From: F1-120-MAGs238 sp964484185 | GTDB lineage: Bacteria; Planctomycetota; Phycisphaerae; Phycisphaerales; UBA1924 | DNA length: 64,000 nt | Direction of reading: 5' to 3' | Assembly (NCBI GenBank): GCA_964484185.1 | Contig: CAZAEQ010000023.1 | Span: 9,576-73,575, forward strand | Shown: in pieces, positions 17,166 to 24,829 of the stretch | Layout: each line of letters opens with the position of its first letter | Position numbering within the stretch: position 1 is the stretch's first letter | The notes under the pieces: model-generated | The model's database searches: none | What the model saw: the letters and a program-made list of their open reading frames with translations, nothing else | Told to the model about the DNA's origin: nothing | Made by a program: the position numbers and the translations under genes

Positions 17166-18212
17166 ATGACTAGCGCATTGGTGATTCCGTGCCATATCCG
17201 CACGAGGTGGGACCTGAAATGCCTACTTCGGCTGCTCGACAGCGTGCGTGACCAGTCGACGCCATTCGCTCACATTTACGTTGTGGATGACGCGAGCCCG
17301 CTGAAGTACTCACTGGCCGACCGAGATGTGGAGCACATTATCTTGGAGACAAATGGCGGGCCTGCACGGGCGCGGAACATCGCCGTTGCCAAGGCGCTAG
17401 CCGCCAGACATGAACTTATCTTCTTCACAGACCATGACTGCATTCTCGACATTGATTGGCACGGTCAAATGGCCCGCTTCCTGTCGGTCACCAACTTTGC
17501 CGCCGTGGGAGGCATGACCTACTCGTGGGGCTCAACGCTCTTGGACCGTTACCACGAGGTCAACGGCACATTGGCCGGCAAGTGGCTGCTCCCGGACCGG
17601 AAGGAACTCTGGTACATGCCGTCTCTCAACTTCGGTATGAAGGCGTGGGCAGCGCAGGAATTTCCGTTCGATGAGCGGTTTCCGCACGCGGCCGGTGAGG
17701 ACGTGGACCTGTGCCTCCGTCTGCGAAGCAAATGTCGCATCGGCTTTTGCGCCGATGCCAAGTTATGGCACGACTTCGGGTACTCAAGCACAATCACGGG
17801 TTTCTGGCGCTTCATCAAGTTGTTCATGAAGTACAAGAGTTCCAGCGCGACGCTATACGAGGGGCACACGGTCCTGATGTGGGATGCGTCCGAGTCCATC
17901 TTTGAGGGCAACAAGAATGAGCCTGATTTACGACTTGAGAATGAAGGGACCGGGCATCGGACGGGCGGTGCGGGATTACCTCGGCGAGATGGGACACTTC
18001 GCCCGAAGGGTGGAGAACCCGGTCCTTCGAGTGCCGCTGGTGGCGCTGAAGTCCATCGAGTGGTCCATCTATCGGTGGTACAAGACACCTCTCCGTCGCT
18101 TCTACGGTGTGAAGGGCAACGAGTTGATCTACATGATCACGAACGCCTGCAACGACCGGTGCCCGAAGTGTGCGATCTGGGAACATCCCGAACCCAAGAA
18201 CCAGCATCTTGA
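17166..18212 (+). CDS. Family 2 glycosyltransferase (3' end runs into next gene)
   Basis: Probable inverting GT-A glycosyltransferase using a nucleotide sugar. From the ATG at 17166: Rossmann start MTSALVIPCHIRTRWDL (1-17), VVDDASP (39-45), ETNGGPARARNIAVAKAL (61-78), metal-binding DHD (89-91) and GEDVDLCLRLR (177-187). There is no membrane segment. Up to about residue 250 the protein looks native. After FEGNKNE (~250-256) the frame becomes Gly/Arg/Pro-rich and overlaps the radical SAM gene by 296 bases, so the last ~95 residues are probably not real. A third-frame TGA at 17918-17920 overlaps the next ATG as ATGA, as a coupled stop would, which hints at a one-base indel just before it. An in-frame start at 16989 is possible. 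Confidence 0.8.
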   Translation: MTSALVIPCHIRTRWDLKCLLRLLDSVRDQSTPFAHIYVVDDASPLKYSLADRDVEHIILETNGGPARARNIAVAKALAARHELIFFTDHDCILDIDWHGQMARFLSVTNFAAVGGMTYSWGSTLLDRYHEVNGTLAGKWLLPDRKELWYMPSLNFGMKAWAAQEFPFDERFPHAAGEDVDLCLRLRSKCRIGFCADAKLWHDFGYSSTITGFWRFIKLFMKYKSSSATLYEGHTVLMWDASESIFEGNKNEPDLRLENEGTGHRTGGAGLPRRDGTLRPKGGEPGPSSAAGGAEVHRVVHLSVVQDTSPSLLRCEGQRVDLHDHERLQRPVPEVCDLGTSRTQEPAS

Positions 18213-18939
18213 CGTTTCCCACTTTCTGCGATGCCTCGAACGGCTGCACCACAACCTGTACCAGGTCACATTGACAGGAGGCGAGCCACTTCTGTTTAAG
18301 CGTGACATTGTGAAGATCGCCGACGAGTCGCACAGACTGGGCGTGCCGATGGTGATGGTGACGAACGGGCGCGGGCTAGATGAAGCGTTCCTGACGCGCT
18401 ACCAGCAGCAAGGGCATGTGCTCGTGGTCTCTGTTGACTCGGTCAACCGCGAGAAGTGGAACGAGTTCAGAGGTACGCAGACCTTTGACATCGTGATGCC
18501 CAAAATTGAACTTGCCCGTCGCATTCTGGGGGATCAACTCCGCATCCAATCAGTCTTGTCACGGGAGTCTCAGGAAGAGGTGCCGAAGGTCGCCGCGTGG
18601 TGCAAAGCGCGCGGAATTCGGCACAACGTACAGCTCTATCAGGACTTCGGAGCGAACAACTGGACATACGCAGTCGAACCCGCACAGATGGCTGCGGACA
18701 GCACCCCGTGCGCTGCACGCAAGAACATCTGTATCTACCCGAATGGCGATGTGGTGAAGTGCTTTGATCACCGGAGAATCCCAATCGCAAAAGAACCACT
18801 CGGCAACATAGCAAAGCAGGACATTCTGGAGATTCTGTGCACGAGACGTTCAACGGAAGTCTCAAGACTTATGCGCGATTGCAATTTTTCGTGCAAGCAG
18901 ATGTCGTGCAACAAGCCTCAGGCGGCGCTGTTCAATTGA
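17917..18939 (+). CDS. Radical SAM protein with Cys-rich C-terminus (SPASM-like)
   Basis: Predicted radical S-adenosylmethionine enzyme, 340 residues. An amphipathic N-terminal segment (~1-65) precedes the cluster motif NACNDRCPKC (Cys78, Cys82, Cys85; CX3CX2C), then TLTGGEPLL, MVTNGRGLDEAF and VVSVDSVNREKW. After residue ~265 further cysteines appear: TPCAARKNICIYPNGDVVKC, then CNFSCKQMSC. This is a SPASM/twitch-like layout able to hold auxiliary clusters, as in peptide- or sugar-modifying maturases. It lies between a GT2 and a P-loop kinase gene on the same strand; its stop overlaps the TTG start of the kinase (TTGA). A start at 17884 is also possible. The substrate is unknown. No RiPP precursor peptide is obvious nearby. 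Confidence 0.85.
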   Translation: MSLIYDLRMKGPGIGRAVRDYLGEMGHFARRVENPVLRVPLVALKSIEWSIYRWYKTPLRRFYGVKGNELIYMITNACNDRCPKCAIWEHPEPKNQHLDVSHFLRCLERLHHNLYQVTLTGGEPLLFKRDIVKIADESHRLGVPMVMVTNGRGLDEAFLTRYQQQGHVLVVSVDSVNREKWNEFRGTQTFDIVMPKIELARRILGDQLRIQSVLSRESQEEVPKVAAWCKARGIRHNVQLYQDFGANNWTYAVEPAQMAADSTPCAARKNICIYPNGDVVKCFDHRRIPIAKEPLGNIAKQDILEILCTRRSTEVSRLMRDCNFSCKQMSCNKPQAALFN

Positions 18940-19451
18940 GTTCATCTCCCCCTGATCTGATTCTCCTCAAGGGCGCTCCTGGAGTCGGCAAGTCCACCGC
19001 TGCAAAGCTCCTCGCCTGCCATTTCTCGACTGGCGTGCGAATCGAGGTGGACACCCTTCGCAGAATGGTGACCAACGTGAAGTGGACAGACCAGGCGGAA
19101 CATCGAAAGCTGCTGACGCTCTCGGCGCATCTTGCCGCTGGCTTCCTGCGCTCGGGCTTCACTCCCGTCATCTTGATTGACACCTTCAGCGGTGACAAGG
19201 TGGAAGATTTTCTTGCCGTGTTTCAATCCGAATTTCGGCAGAGCCGGATTCTCGTCGCCGTTCTGTACGCAGCCGATGATGTTCTACGGCAAAGGCTGCT
19301 CAACCGGGAATCGGAGGCTTTTCGCGACACCTCGATTGCGAGTCAAATCAATCAGGAATCGGTGCATCGAGCCCAGGCTTTCGAGACACTGATCGACACG
19401 AGTAACCTTCTCCCGAACGAAGTCACGAGTGCAATTCTGAATGCCATGTAG
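18936..19451 (+). CDS. P-loop kinase (AAA_33 / zeta-toxin-like fold)
   Basis: Small NTP-binding protein of 171 residues if it starts at the TTG at 18936, whose last two bases begin the TGA stop of the radical SAM gene; the same frame is open back to an ATG at 18837. Walker A GAPGVGKST lies at ~13-21, and VRIEVDTLRRMV and VILIDTFSGD follow as the second strand and Walker B-like segment. A lid region contains LRQRLLNRES with arginines expected in phosphotransfer. The overall order is that of small-molecule or polynucleotide kinases grouped as AAA_33. It closes the GT2, radical SAM, kinase trio. No antitoxin-like partner is seen. The substrate is unknown; a kinase acting on a sugar or nucleoside of the cassette's product is only a guess. 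Confidence 0.78.
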   Translation: MSSSPPDLILLKGAPGVGKSTAAKLLACHFSTGVRIEVDTLRRMVTNVKWTDQAEHRKLLTLSAHLAAGFLRSGFTPVILIDTFSGDKVEDFLAVFQSEFRQSRILVAVLYAADDVLRQRLLNRESEAFRDTSIASQINQESVHRAQAFETLIDTSNLLPNEVTSAILNAM

Positions 19452-19497
19452 GAACGCTGTGCTGTTGTGGTAACGGTACTTGCTGCCCCACCCCCGA

Positions 19498-19520
19498 CCC
19501 CTCCCCGCTGCGGGGAGGGG
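19498..19520. repeat. GC-rich hairpin CCCCTCCCCG / CGGGGAGGGG
   Basis: A perfect 10-base inverted repeat (19498-19507 and 19511-19520) with a CTG loop. It is the type of short palindromic element often scattered between genes. No T-run follows directly, so it is listed as a repeat and not as a terminator. Confidence 0.8.
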
Positions 19521-19540
19521 AGCATGAGGACACTTGCTTT

Positions 19541-19579
19541 CCGGTGGTTGCGCTCGCGAAGCGCGAGCTTCACCACCGG
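19541..19579. repeat. Nested inverted repeat
   Basis: Outer arms CCGGTGGT (19541-19548) and ACCACCGG (19572-19579); inner arms GCTCGCG (19552-19558) and CGCGAGC (19562-19568). The whole folds into a two-tier hairpin. It lies 20 bases after the preceding GC-rich hairpin and may be part of one compound element. Confidence 0.75.
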
Positions 19580-19657
19580 CTACAGCCTTGTCGCCCCGCT
19601 TTGGGGGCAAAGGAGGAACGGGAAAAGCGGAAAGCGGTTTTCAGATTTGAAATTTGG

Positions 19658-19683
19658 GAGAGTTGAGAGTTGAGAGTTGAGAA
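19658..19683. repeat. 7-base tandem repeat GAGAGTT
   Basis: About three and a half copies of GAGAGTT in a row. A degenerate relative, GTTGAGAGTTGGGAGTTCAG, occurs near 16070, on the other side of the accessory block. Confidence 0.8.
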
Positions 19684-19695
19684 GGGAAACTGAAG

Positions 19696-19731
19696 TAGGA
19701 CGTATAGGACTGATAGGACTCATAGGACCTA
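19696..19731. repeat. 9-base tandem repeat TAGGACNNA
   Basis: Four consecutive 9-base units beginning TAGGAC at 19696, 19705, 19714 and 19723, each ending in A. Strict period of nine. No coding meaning is apparent. Confidence 0.85.
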
Positions 19732-20041
19732 TTTGAACGCGGTTGATGGAAAGTCCTATAACTGCTGAATTGAGTTTCACTTTCTGCGGCACTTTCACCA
19801 GGCGGTGAAACTGCTGTAGAAATGATCCGCAAGGACGGTCCGTTCCACTTTCCCAATTCCTAAACGCCCCGCCCTCCTCATCCTCCTACAATACTTCTCC
19901 CAGGAAGTTCTCTGTTTGTAAGGGCTTCCTTCCATACACCCAAGCACCTTGCCATCTGTCGCGGCAAACTCTTTCGAGAACGCCGTTGTCAGATTGTTTG
20001 TGGCACTTGTCTCACTCACCGAAACTTTACAGATGCTCACC

Positions 20042-21955
20042 ATGTCAACTGAAACCGACCCCACCACCATTTCCGCCGAACCCACACCGACGCAGGCCCA
20101 TATACGCAACGTCGCGATCATCGCGCACGTTGACCATGGGAAGACTTCGCTCGTCGATCAATTGCTCAAGCAGTCGGGCAACTTCCGCGATGCGGAATTG
20201 ACGAAGCTTGAAGGTGGTCAGCATGGGCTGATCATGGATTCGAATCCGCTCGAGCGTGAGCGCGGCATCACGATCTTGTCAAAGAACTGCGCTGTGAACT
20301 ACACAGCGCTCAATGGCGAGTCGTTCCGCATTAACATCATCGATACTCCTGGCCACGCCGACTTTGGTGGCGAAGTGGAACGCGTGCTTCGCCTGGCTGA
20401 TGGATGTCTGTTGATCATCGATGCGTTTGATGGTCCTATGCCGCAGACTAAGTTTGTTTTGGGCAAGGCTCTTGAACTTGGACTGACGCCCGTTGTCGTC
20501 GTCAACAAGTGCGATCGCCCCGATGCGCGGCCTGATGAAGTTGTCAGCGAGTGTTTCGATCTCTTCGCCGCAATGGGGAACGATGAACTCGCGCTGAGCT
20601 TCAAGACCGTGTTCGCATCGGCACGCCAGGGCTGGGCCAGCGATGACTGGAAGAATCCGGGCACCGATGTTCGTGCACTCTTTGAGACGATCGTGAAGCA
20701 CATTCCGCCGGCGAAGGGTGATCCGGCTGCTCCGCTGCAGATCTTGATTACATCGCTGGATTACAACGACTACGTGGGACGCATTGGCGTTGGCCGCGTA
20801 TTTGCGGGAACTGCCAAGACTGGGCAGGTTGTGGCAGTTGTGAAGCGCGATGGCGAAATTGAAACTACCAAGATTCAGCAGTTGTTGCAGTTCCAGGGAC
20901 TGCGCAAGGGCGAAGTAAGCGAAGTTTCCGCGGGCGATCTGTGTGCCGTTGTTGGTCTCACATCTATCGATATCGGCGACACGATCGCTGATCCGCAGAA
21001 TCCTGTTGCCCTCCCCACTGTGACCGTTGATGAGCCGACGATGTCGATGCTCTTCCGCGTGAACGATTCGCCCTTTGGCGGGCAGGATGGCAGCTATGTC
21101 ACCAGCCGCCAGATTCGCGAAAGACTTGATAAAGAGTTGCAGCACAACGTTGCGATGCGCGTGACCAATGGCCGCACGGCTGACGAATTCATGGTCGCGG
21201 CACGTGGCGTGCTTTCACTTGGCATTCTCATCGAGACGATGCGTCGCGAAGGGTTTGAACTCTCCGTCGGCAAGCCTGAAGTCATCATCAAGATGATCAA
21301 TGGCGTTGAGCATGAGCCAATCGAAGAACTCGTGATTGATACGCCCAATGAATCACTGGGCGCGATTATGGAACTCGTGGGTAGCCGCAAGGGCGACCTG
21401 AAAAAGATGGATCCACGCGGCAACACGCACACGCATCTGGCGTTTGAAATTCCTTCACGCAGCCTGATCGGGCTCCGTGGCCGCGCTCTTACGGCCAGCC
21501 GCGGCGAAGCGATTATGCACCACTCGTTCCTGCGATTTGCAGAGAAGCAAGGCGAGATTCCGTCACGTCCCCAGGGCGTGCTGATTTCGCTTGAGACCAA
21601 TCCTGTGACGCACTACGCACTTGAAATGCTCGCGGACCGCGGCATCATGTTCGTTGAGCCGGGCGAGAAGGTTTATGAAGGACAGATCATCGGCGAACAT
21701 TGCCGCGATAACGACCTGGTTGTGAACATCACACGCATGAAGCACTTGACGAACATGCGTAACGCCAATAAAGAGGCGACGGTGGTGCTCAAGGCAGCTC
21801 GCAAGATGTCGCTGGAAGTTTGCATGGAATACATCGAAGAAGATGAACTCCTGGAAATTACGCCCAGCACGTGGCGCATCCGCAAGAAGATCTTGAAAGA
21901 AAGCCTTCGTAAACGCACGGAGCGTCAGAAGGAAGATAAAGAAAACGCCCAGTGA
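20042..21955 (+). CDS. typA: Ribosome-associated GTPase TypA/BipA
   Basis: Translational GTPase that binds the ribosome like EF-G and takes part in stress adaptation and large-subunit assembly. The protein has 637 residues, close to the family length. G1 is AHVDHGKTS (~28-36), followed by the switch region with ERERGITI, G3 DTPGHADFGGEV and G4 NKCD. Domain II and the EF-G-like domains III/V follow, and the typical TypA C-terminus contains GLRGRALTASRGEAIMHHSF. The ATG at 20042 is preferred to two upstream in-frame ATGs because the family consensus (RNVAIIAHVDHGKT) begins about 20 residues later. It is monocistronic with its own terminator. Confidence 0.96.
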   Translation: MSTETDPTTISAEPTPTQAHIRNVAIIAHVDHGKTSLVDQLLKQSGNFRDAELTKLEGGQHGLIMDSNPLERERGITILSKNCAVNYTALNGESFRINIIDTPGHADFGGEVERVLRLADGCLLIIDAFDGPMPQTKFVLGKALELGLTPVVVVNKCDRPDARPDEVVSECFDLFAAMGNDELALSFKTVFASARQGWASDDWKNPGTDVRALFETIVKHIPPAKGDPAAPLQILITSLDYNDYVGRIGVGRVFAGTAKTGQVVAVVKRDGEIETTKIQQLLQFQGLRKGEVSEVSAGDLCAVVGLTSIDIGDTIADPQNPVALPTVTVDEPTMSMLFRVNDSPFGGQDGSYVTSRQIRERLDKELQHNVAMRVTNGRTADEFMVAARGVLSLGILIETMRREGFELSVGKPEVIIKMINGVEHEPIEELVIDTPNESLGAIMELVGSRKGDLKKMDPRGNTHTHLAFEIPSRSLIGLRGRALTASRGEAIMHHSFLRFAEKQGEIPSRPQGVLISLETNPVTHYALEMLADRGIMFVEPGEKVYEGQIIGEHCRDNDLVVNITRMKHLTNMRNANKEATVVLKAARKMSLEVCMEYIEEDELLEITPSTWRIRKKILKESLRKRTERQKEDKENAQ

Positions 21956-22002
21956 GTTTTCACCGGGCGTTGAATGTGATTTCGAGATTTTGAATACCAA
22001 CG

Positions 22003-22037
22003 TAAGGCCCGGAAACGGGCCTTATTTATTTTTATTC
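22003..22037 (+). terminator. Rho-independent terminator of typA
   Basis: Stem TAAGGCCCG / CGGGCCTTA with a GAAA tetraloop (22003-22024), followed by TTTATTTTTATT. A weaker GGGCGTT hairpin lies at 21944-21971. It overlaps the last codons of murA on the opposite strand, so the two genes converge on it. Confidence 0.85.
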
Positions 22038-23363
22038 AGTGGCTGCGGCGGGGACTGTTTTGTCATCGACGCGGGAGATGCGGGCACCGACTGCCGCGAG
22101 GCGGGTTTCGAGGCGGTCGTAGCCGCGGTCGAGGTGATAGATGCGGTGGATGACTGTGGTGCCTTCGGCGGCGAGACCCGCGAGGACGAGGCAGGCGGAT
22201 GCGCGGAGGTCGGAAGCCATGACTGGTGCGCCGACGAGGCGGCGGACGCCGGAGATGATGACGGTTGAGCCTTGGCGGAAGAGGTTCGCGCCCATGCGGG
22301 AGAGTTCGGCGACGTGCAGGAAGCGCTCGGGGAAGATGCGTTCCGTGATGACGCTGTTGCCATCTGCCAGGCAGAGCAGGGCCATGAACTGGGCTTGCAA
22401 GTCCGTGGGGAAGCCGGGATGCGGCTGAGTGGTGAATTCGACGGGCTTGATGACGCGACCGGCGGTGACGCGAATTGTCGCACGCATCAATTCATCTTCA
22501 CCGTTGACACGGCGGATGTCGACGCCGGCGGCTTCGAAGCGGTCGGTCGCGCTGAGCATGGCATCGATCGGGCAGTTTTCGATAGTGAGGTCGCCGTTGG
22601 TAATCGCTGCAGCGGCGATGAATGTGCCGGCTTCAATGCGGTCGGCGATGACGCGGTGGTCGACTGAACCCAGTTCTTTGACACCTTCGATAGTGATGCG
22701 GGGTGAGCCCTGGCCAGAGATCTTCGCGCCCATTTTGACGAGCATGTTCGCGAGGTCGACGATTTCGGGTTCGCAGGCGGCGGACTCGATGACGGTTGTG
22801 CCTTTGGCGAGAACGGCGGCGGACATGACGTTGGCAGTTCCCAGGACGGTGGAGCCGAAGCGACCGCCGAGGAAGATGGTTGTGCCGCGGAGGCCGCCGG
22901 GTGGAACGCGGGCGATGATGTCGCCGGCTTCATAGGTTATTTGGGCACCGAGCGCGGTGAGGCCGCGGAGGTGGAGGTCGACAGGGCGGTCGCCGATCGA
23001 GCAGCCGCCGGGCATGGCAATGCGGCACATGCCGCGTTTTGCGAGGATTGGGCCCAGGACGCAGATCGAAGCACGCATGGTGCGGACGATTTCGTAGCGT
23101 GCGTGGCATTCGGTCTGGTCGGTGTTATGGAAGACGTGTACGCCGTCTGCGTCGGGCGCGGATTCGTTGATGCGATGGCAGCCGAGCTCTGCGAGCAGTC
23201 GCTTCATGTTCTGGATATCAGCCAGATTGGGGATATCGCGGAGCGTGACTTTGTGGTCAGTGAGCAGTGCCGCGGCCATCAGGGGCAGAGCTGCGTTTTT
23301 GGAACCACCAACGCGAATGCGACCTTCAAGGCGACGGCCACCCTCTACAACGAATACATCCAT
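22032..23363 (-). CDS. murA: UDP-N-acetylglucosamine 1-carboxyvinyltransferase
   Basis: First committed step of peptidoglycan precursor synthesis: transfer of enolpyruvate from PEP to UDP-GlcNAc, in the cytoplasm. The protein has 443 residues, slightly longer than the usual ~420. The N-terminus VEGGRRLEGRIRVGGSKNAA and the catalytic loop MPGGCSIGDRPVDLHLRG are canonical; Cys121 corresponds to the catalytic Cys115 of E. coli, the residue hit by fosfomycin. The C-terminal DLRASACLVLAGLAAEGTT is also canonical. The ATG at 23363 has a purine-rich GAGGGAAGG just upstream and is preferred to an in-frame start at 23480. Presence of murA bears on the old view that planctomycetes lack peptidoglycan. 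Confidence 0.96.
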   Translation of the reverse strand: MDVFVVEGGRRLEGRIRVGGSKNAALPLMAAALLTDHKVTLRDIPNLADIQNMKRLLAELGCHRINESAPDADGVHVFHNTDQTECHARYEIVRTMRASICVLGPILAKRGMCRIAMPGGCSIGDRPVDLHLRGLTALGAQITYEAGDIIARVPPGGLRGTTIFLGGRFGSTVLGTANVMSAAVLAKGTTVIESAACEPEIVDLANMLVKMGAKISGQGSPRITIEGVKELGSVDHRVIADRIEAGTFIAAAAITNGDLTIENCPIDAMLSATDRFEAAGVDIRRVNGEDELMRATIRVTAGRVIKPVEFTTQPHPGFPTDLQAQFMALLCLADGNSVITERIFPERFLHVAELSRMGANLFRQGSTVIISGVRRLVGAPVMASDLRASACLVLAGLAAEGTTVIHRIYHLDRGYDRLETRLAAVGARISRVDDKTVPAAATE

Positions 23364-23730
23364 GCCTTCCCTCTCGCCTTGCCCACCCGCCCGAGACAGC
23401 AGAAGCAATTGGGATCCATCCCTGTTCGCGACTGGTCTATTTGGATTATGGGTGCTGAGTATAGATCGGCGCAAGACCACCTTTAGGGCCAGTTTTGCAG
23501 CCTGTCGCCTGCGCTGTCGGAACAGGCGTTACAGACCCACCGGTTTTGGAGGTTTAGAGAAACTACGGGTTGCATCCTGCGAAAGGGAATTGCATATTTC
23601 AACTGAGTCCTGGGTACACAAGCCCGGGCCAACACAACACCAAGATGCGGCATGTCCCGGATCCTCTTGCACCAGCAGGAGGCCGAACCAGGACCTGCCG
23701 CATTCGTCGTTTGTGGGCAGGGGAACTTTC
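23364..23730. other. Divergent intergenic region between murA and fibro-slime gene
   Basis: A stretch of 367 bases with no gene. It must carry the murA promoter on the minus strand and a long 5' leader for the fibro-slime gene on the plus strand, in which a large hairpin (23645-23703) is the only clear structure. Confidence 0.55.
23645..23703 (+). promoter_or_regulatory. Long hairpin in the 5' leader of the fibro-slime gene
   Basis: Arms ATGCGGCATGTCC (23645-23657) and GGACCTGCCGCAT (23691-23703) pair over 12 of 13 positions. Inside, CCTC/GAGG can extend the fold. The structure ends 27 bases before the ATG, just ahead of the AGGGGAA ribosome binding site. It may stabilise the mRNA or control translation. 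No known riboswitch class was recognised. Confidence 0.5.
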
Positions 23731-24681
23731 ATGAATCGGAGCAACACCATGACCAACACGTTTAACCGCAATCAGCGCCTGCTTGTAACGGCCGGTGCGT
23801 GCCTGGCCTTGGGCGTCAGCTCGGCGGCATTTGGACAGGTTGTGAACGATGGCGGCTCGGATGCGTCAGCCGCCTCAAGCCTGGTGCTGATGGGCACTAT
23901 CCGTGACTTCAAGGAACGCAGCGTTTCGAACGGTCACCAGGACTTTGAACTCAACCCTGCGGCTGGCTTTGGCCACTATGTTGGTCAGGTCTCTGACACC
24001 CTGGGCGAAAACCGCAAGCCGGTCTACGCCAGCGCCGGTTACAAAGTGACTTCTGAGTGGAAAGACGCTTCGGGCCGTAACCGCATCAACAACAAGAGCT
24101 ACATCGCTTCAAAGAGCGGCGATGTGAACGGCGCCAAGAGCAGCAGCACTGGCGGCGCGATGTCGGCTGGTGCCTCGGGCTTTGCTCAGTGGTTCAGCGA
24201 TGTTCCAGGCGTGAACTCCAGCAAGCCGCTCTCGATTACACTCAATAAGCCCGCGGGCTCGAACATCTATACCTTCAACGACCGGGTTGATCCGGCGTAC
24301 TCAAGCCGCGGCGGGTTCTTCCCCATCAACGGCGAACTGTTCGGCAACTCGGCTGGTAACGACAAGAACTTCCACTTCACCTTTGAACTCGCCACCGAAT
24401 TCATCTATAGACGTGGCACTGGCCAGGTCTTTACCTTCACCGGCGACGACGACGTGTGGGTGTTCATCGATAACAAGCTCGTCATCGACATCGGCGGCAT
24501 CCACGGCGCTGTGAGCCAGACCGTTGATCTTGATCGCCTCTCCTGGCTGGTTGATGGTGGCAGCTACCGCCTGAACTTCTTCTTCGCGGAACGCCACCGT
24601 ACTGAGAGTAACTGCCGAATCGATACGACTCTGCAGCTCCGCACCGTTGATGTCCCCGTCGCGTCAGCACTTTACGACTGA
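23731..24681 (+). CDS. Secreted fibro-slime domain protein
   Basis: Exported protein of 316 residues. The signal peptide (~1-35) ends in SSAAFG before QVVNDGG. The mature part shows the fibro-slime/PA14-like pattern: GTIRDFKE near the N-terminus, HFTFELATEFIYR, TFTGDDDVWVFIDNKLVID, and IGGIHGAVSQTVDLDRL then FFFAERHRTESNCRI. Such domains occur in extracellular matrix and adhesion proteins (Dictyostelium, Fibrobacter). There is no C-terminal anchor; the chain ends shortly after the domain. AGGGGAA six bases before the ATG supports the start; an in-frame ATG six codons later is the alternative. It has its own strong terminator. Calcium or carbohydrate binding via the Asp-rich loop is inferred from the family. 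Confidence 0.88.
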   Translation: MNRSNTMTNTFNRNQRLLVTAGACLALGVSSAAFGQVVNDGGSDASAASSLVLMGTIRDFKERSVSNGHQDFELNPAAGFGHYVGQVSDTLGENRKPVYASAGYKVTSEWKDASGRNRINNKSYIASKSGDVNGAKSSSTGGAMSAGASGFAQWFSDVPGVNSSKPLSITLNKPAGSNIYTFNDRVDPAYSSRGGFFPINGELFGNSAGNDKNFHFTFELATEFIYRRGTGQVFTFTGDDDVWVFIDNKLVIDIGGIHGAVSQTVDLDRLSWLVDGGSYRLNFFFAERHRTESNCRIDTTLQLRTVDVPVASALYD

Positions 24682-24740
24682 CCCTCTGTGACGCCTGGGC
24701 ACCGCGCGGACGACTTGCGGGCCAGGCTTGAAACATCCCA

Positions 24741-24782
24741 CGCCCGGGCTGAGCTTGTGCTCACCCGGGTGTGTCTTTTTTT
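24741..24782 (+). terminator. Rho-independent terminator
   Basis: Stem CCCGGGCTGAGC / GCTCACCCGGG with one bulged base and a TTGT loop, followed by GTGTG and a seven-T run. It lies 60 bases after the fibro-slime stop. Confidence 0.85.
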
Positions 24783-24829
24783 GAATTCCTCTCGCAACAA
24801 CGGATCGCATTTCCTGATACTCTCCCTCC

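Larger units (their letters stand above)
19452..20041. other. Intergenic repeat-rich region
   Basis: A stretch of 590 bases between the P-loop kinase and typA, with at least four repeat structures packed into the first 280 bases (listed separately) and no convincing gene. Frames on both strands read through the repeats. The typA promoter should lie in the last 200 bases. Confidence 0.65.
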
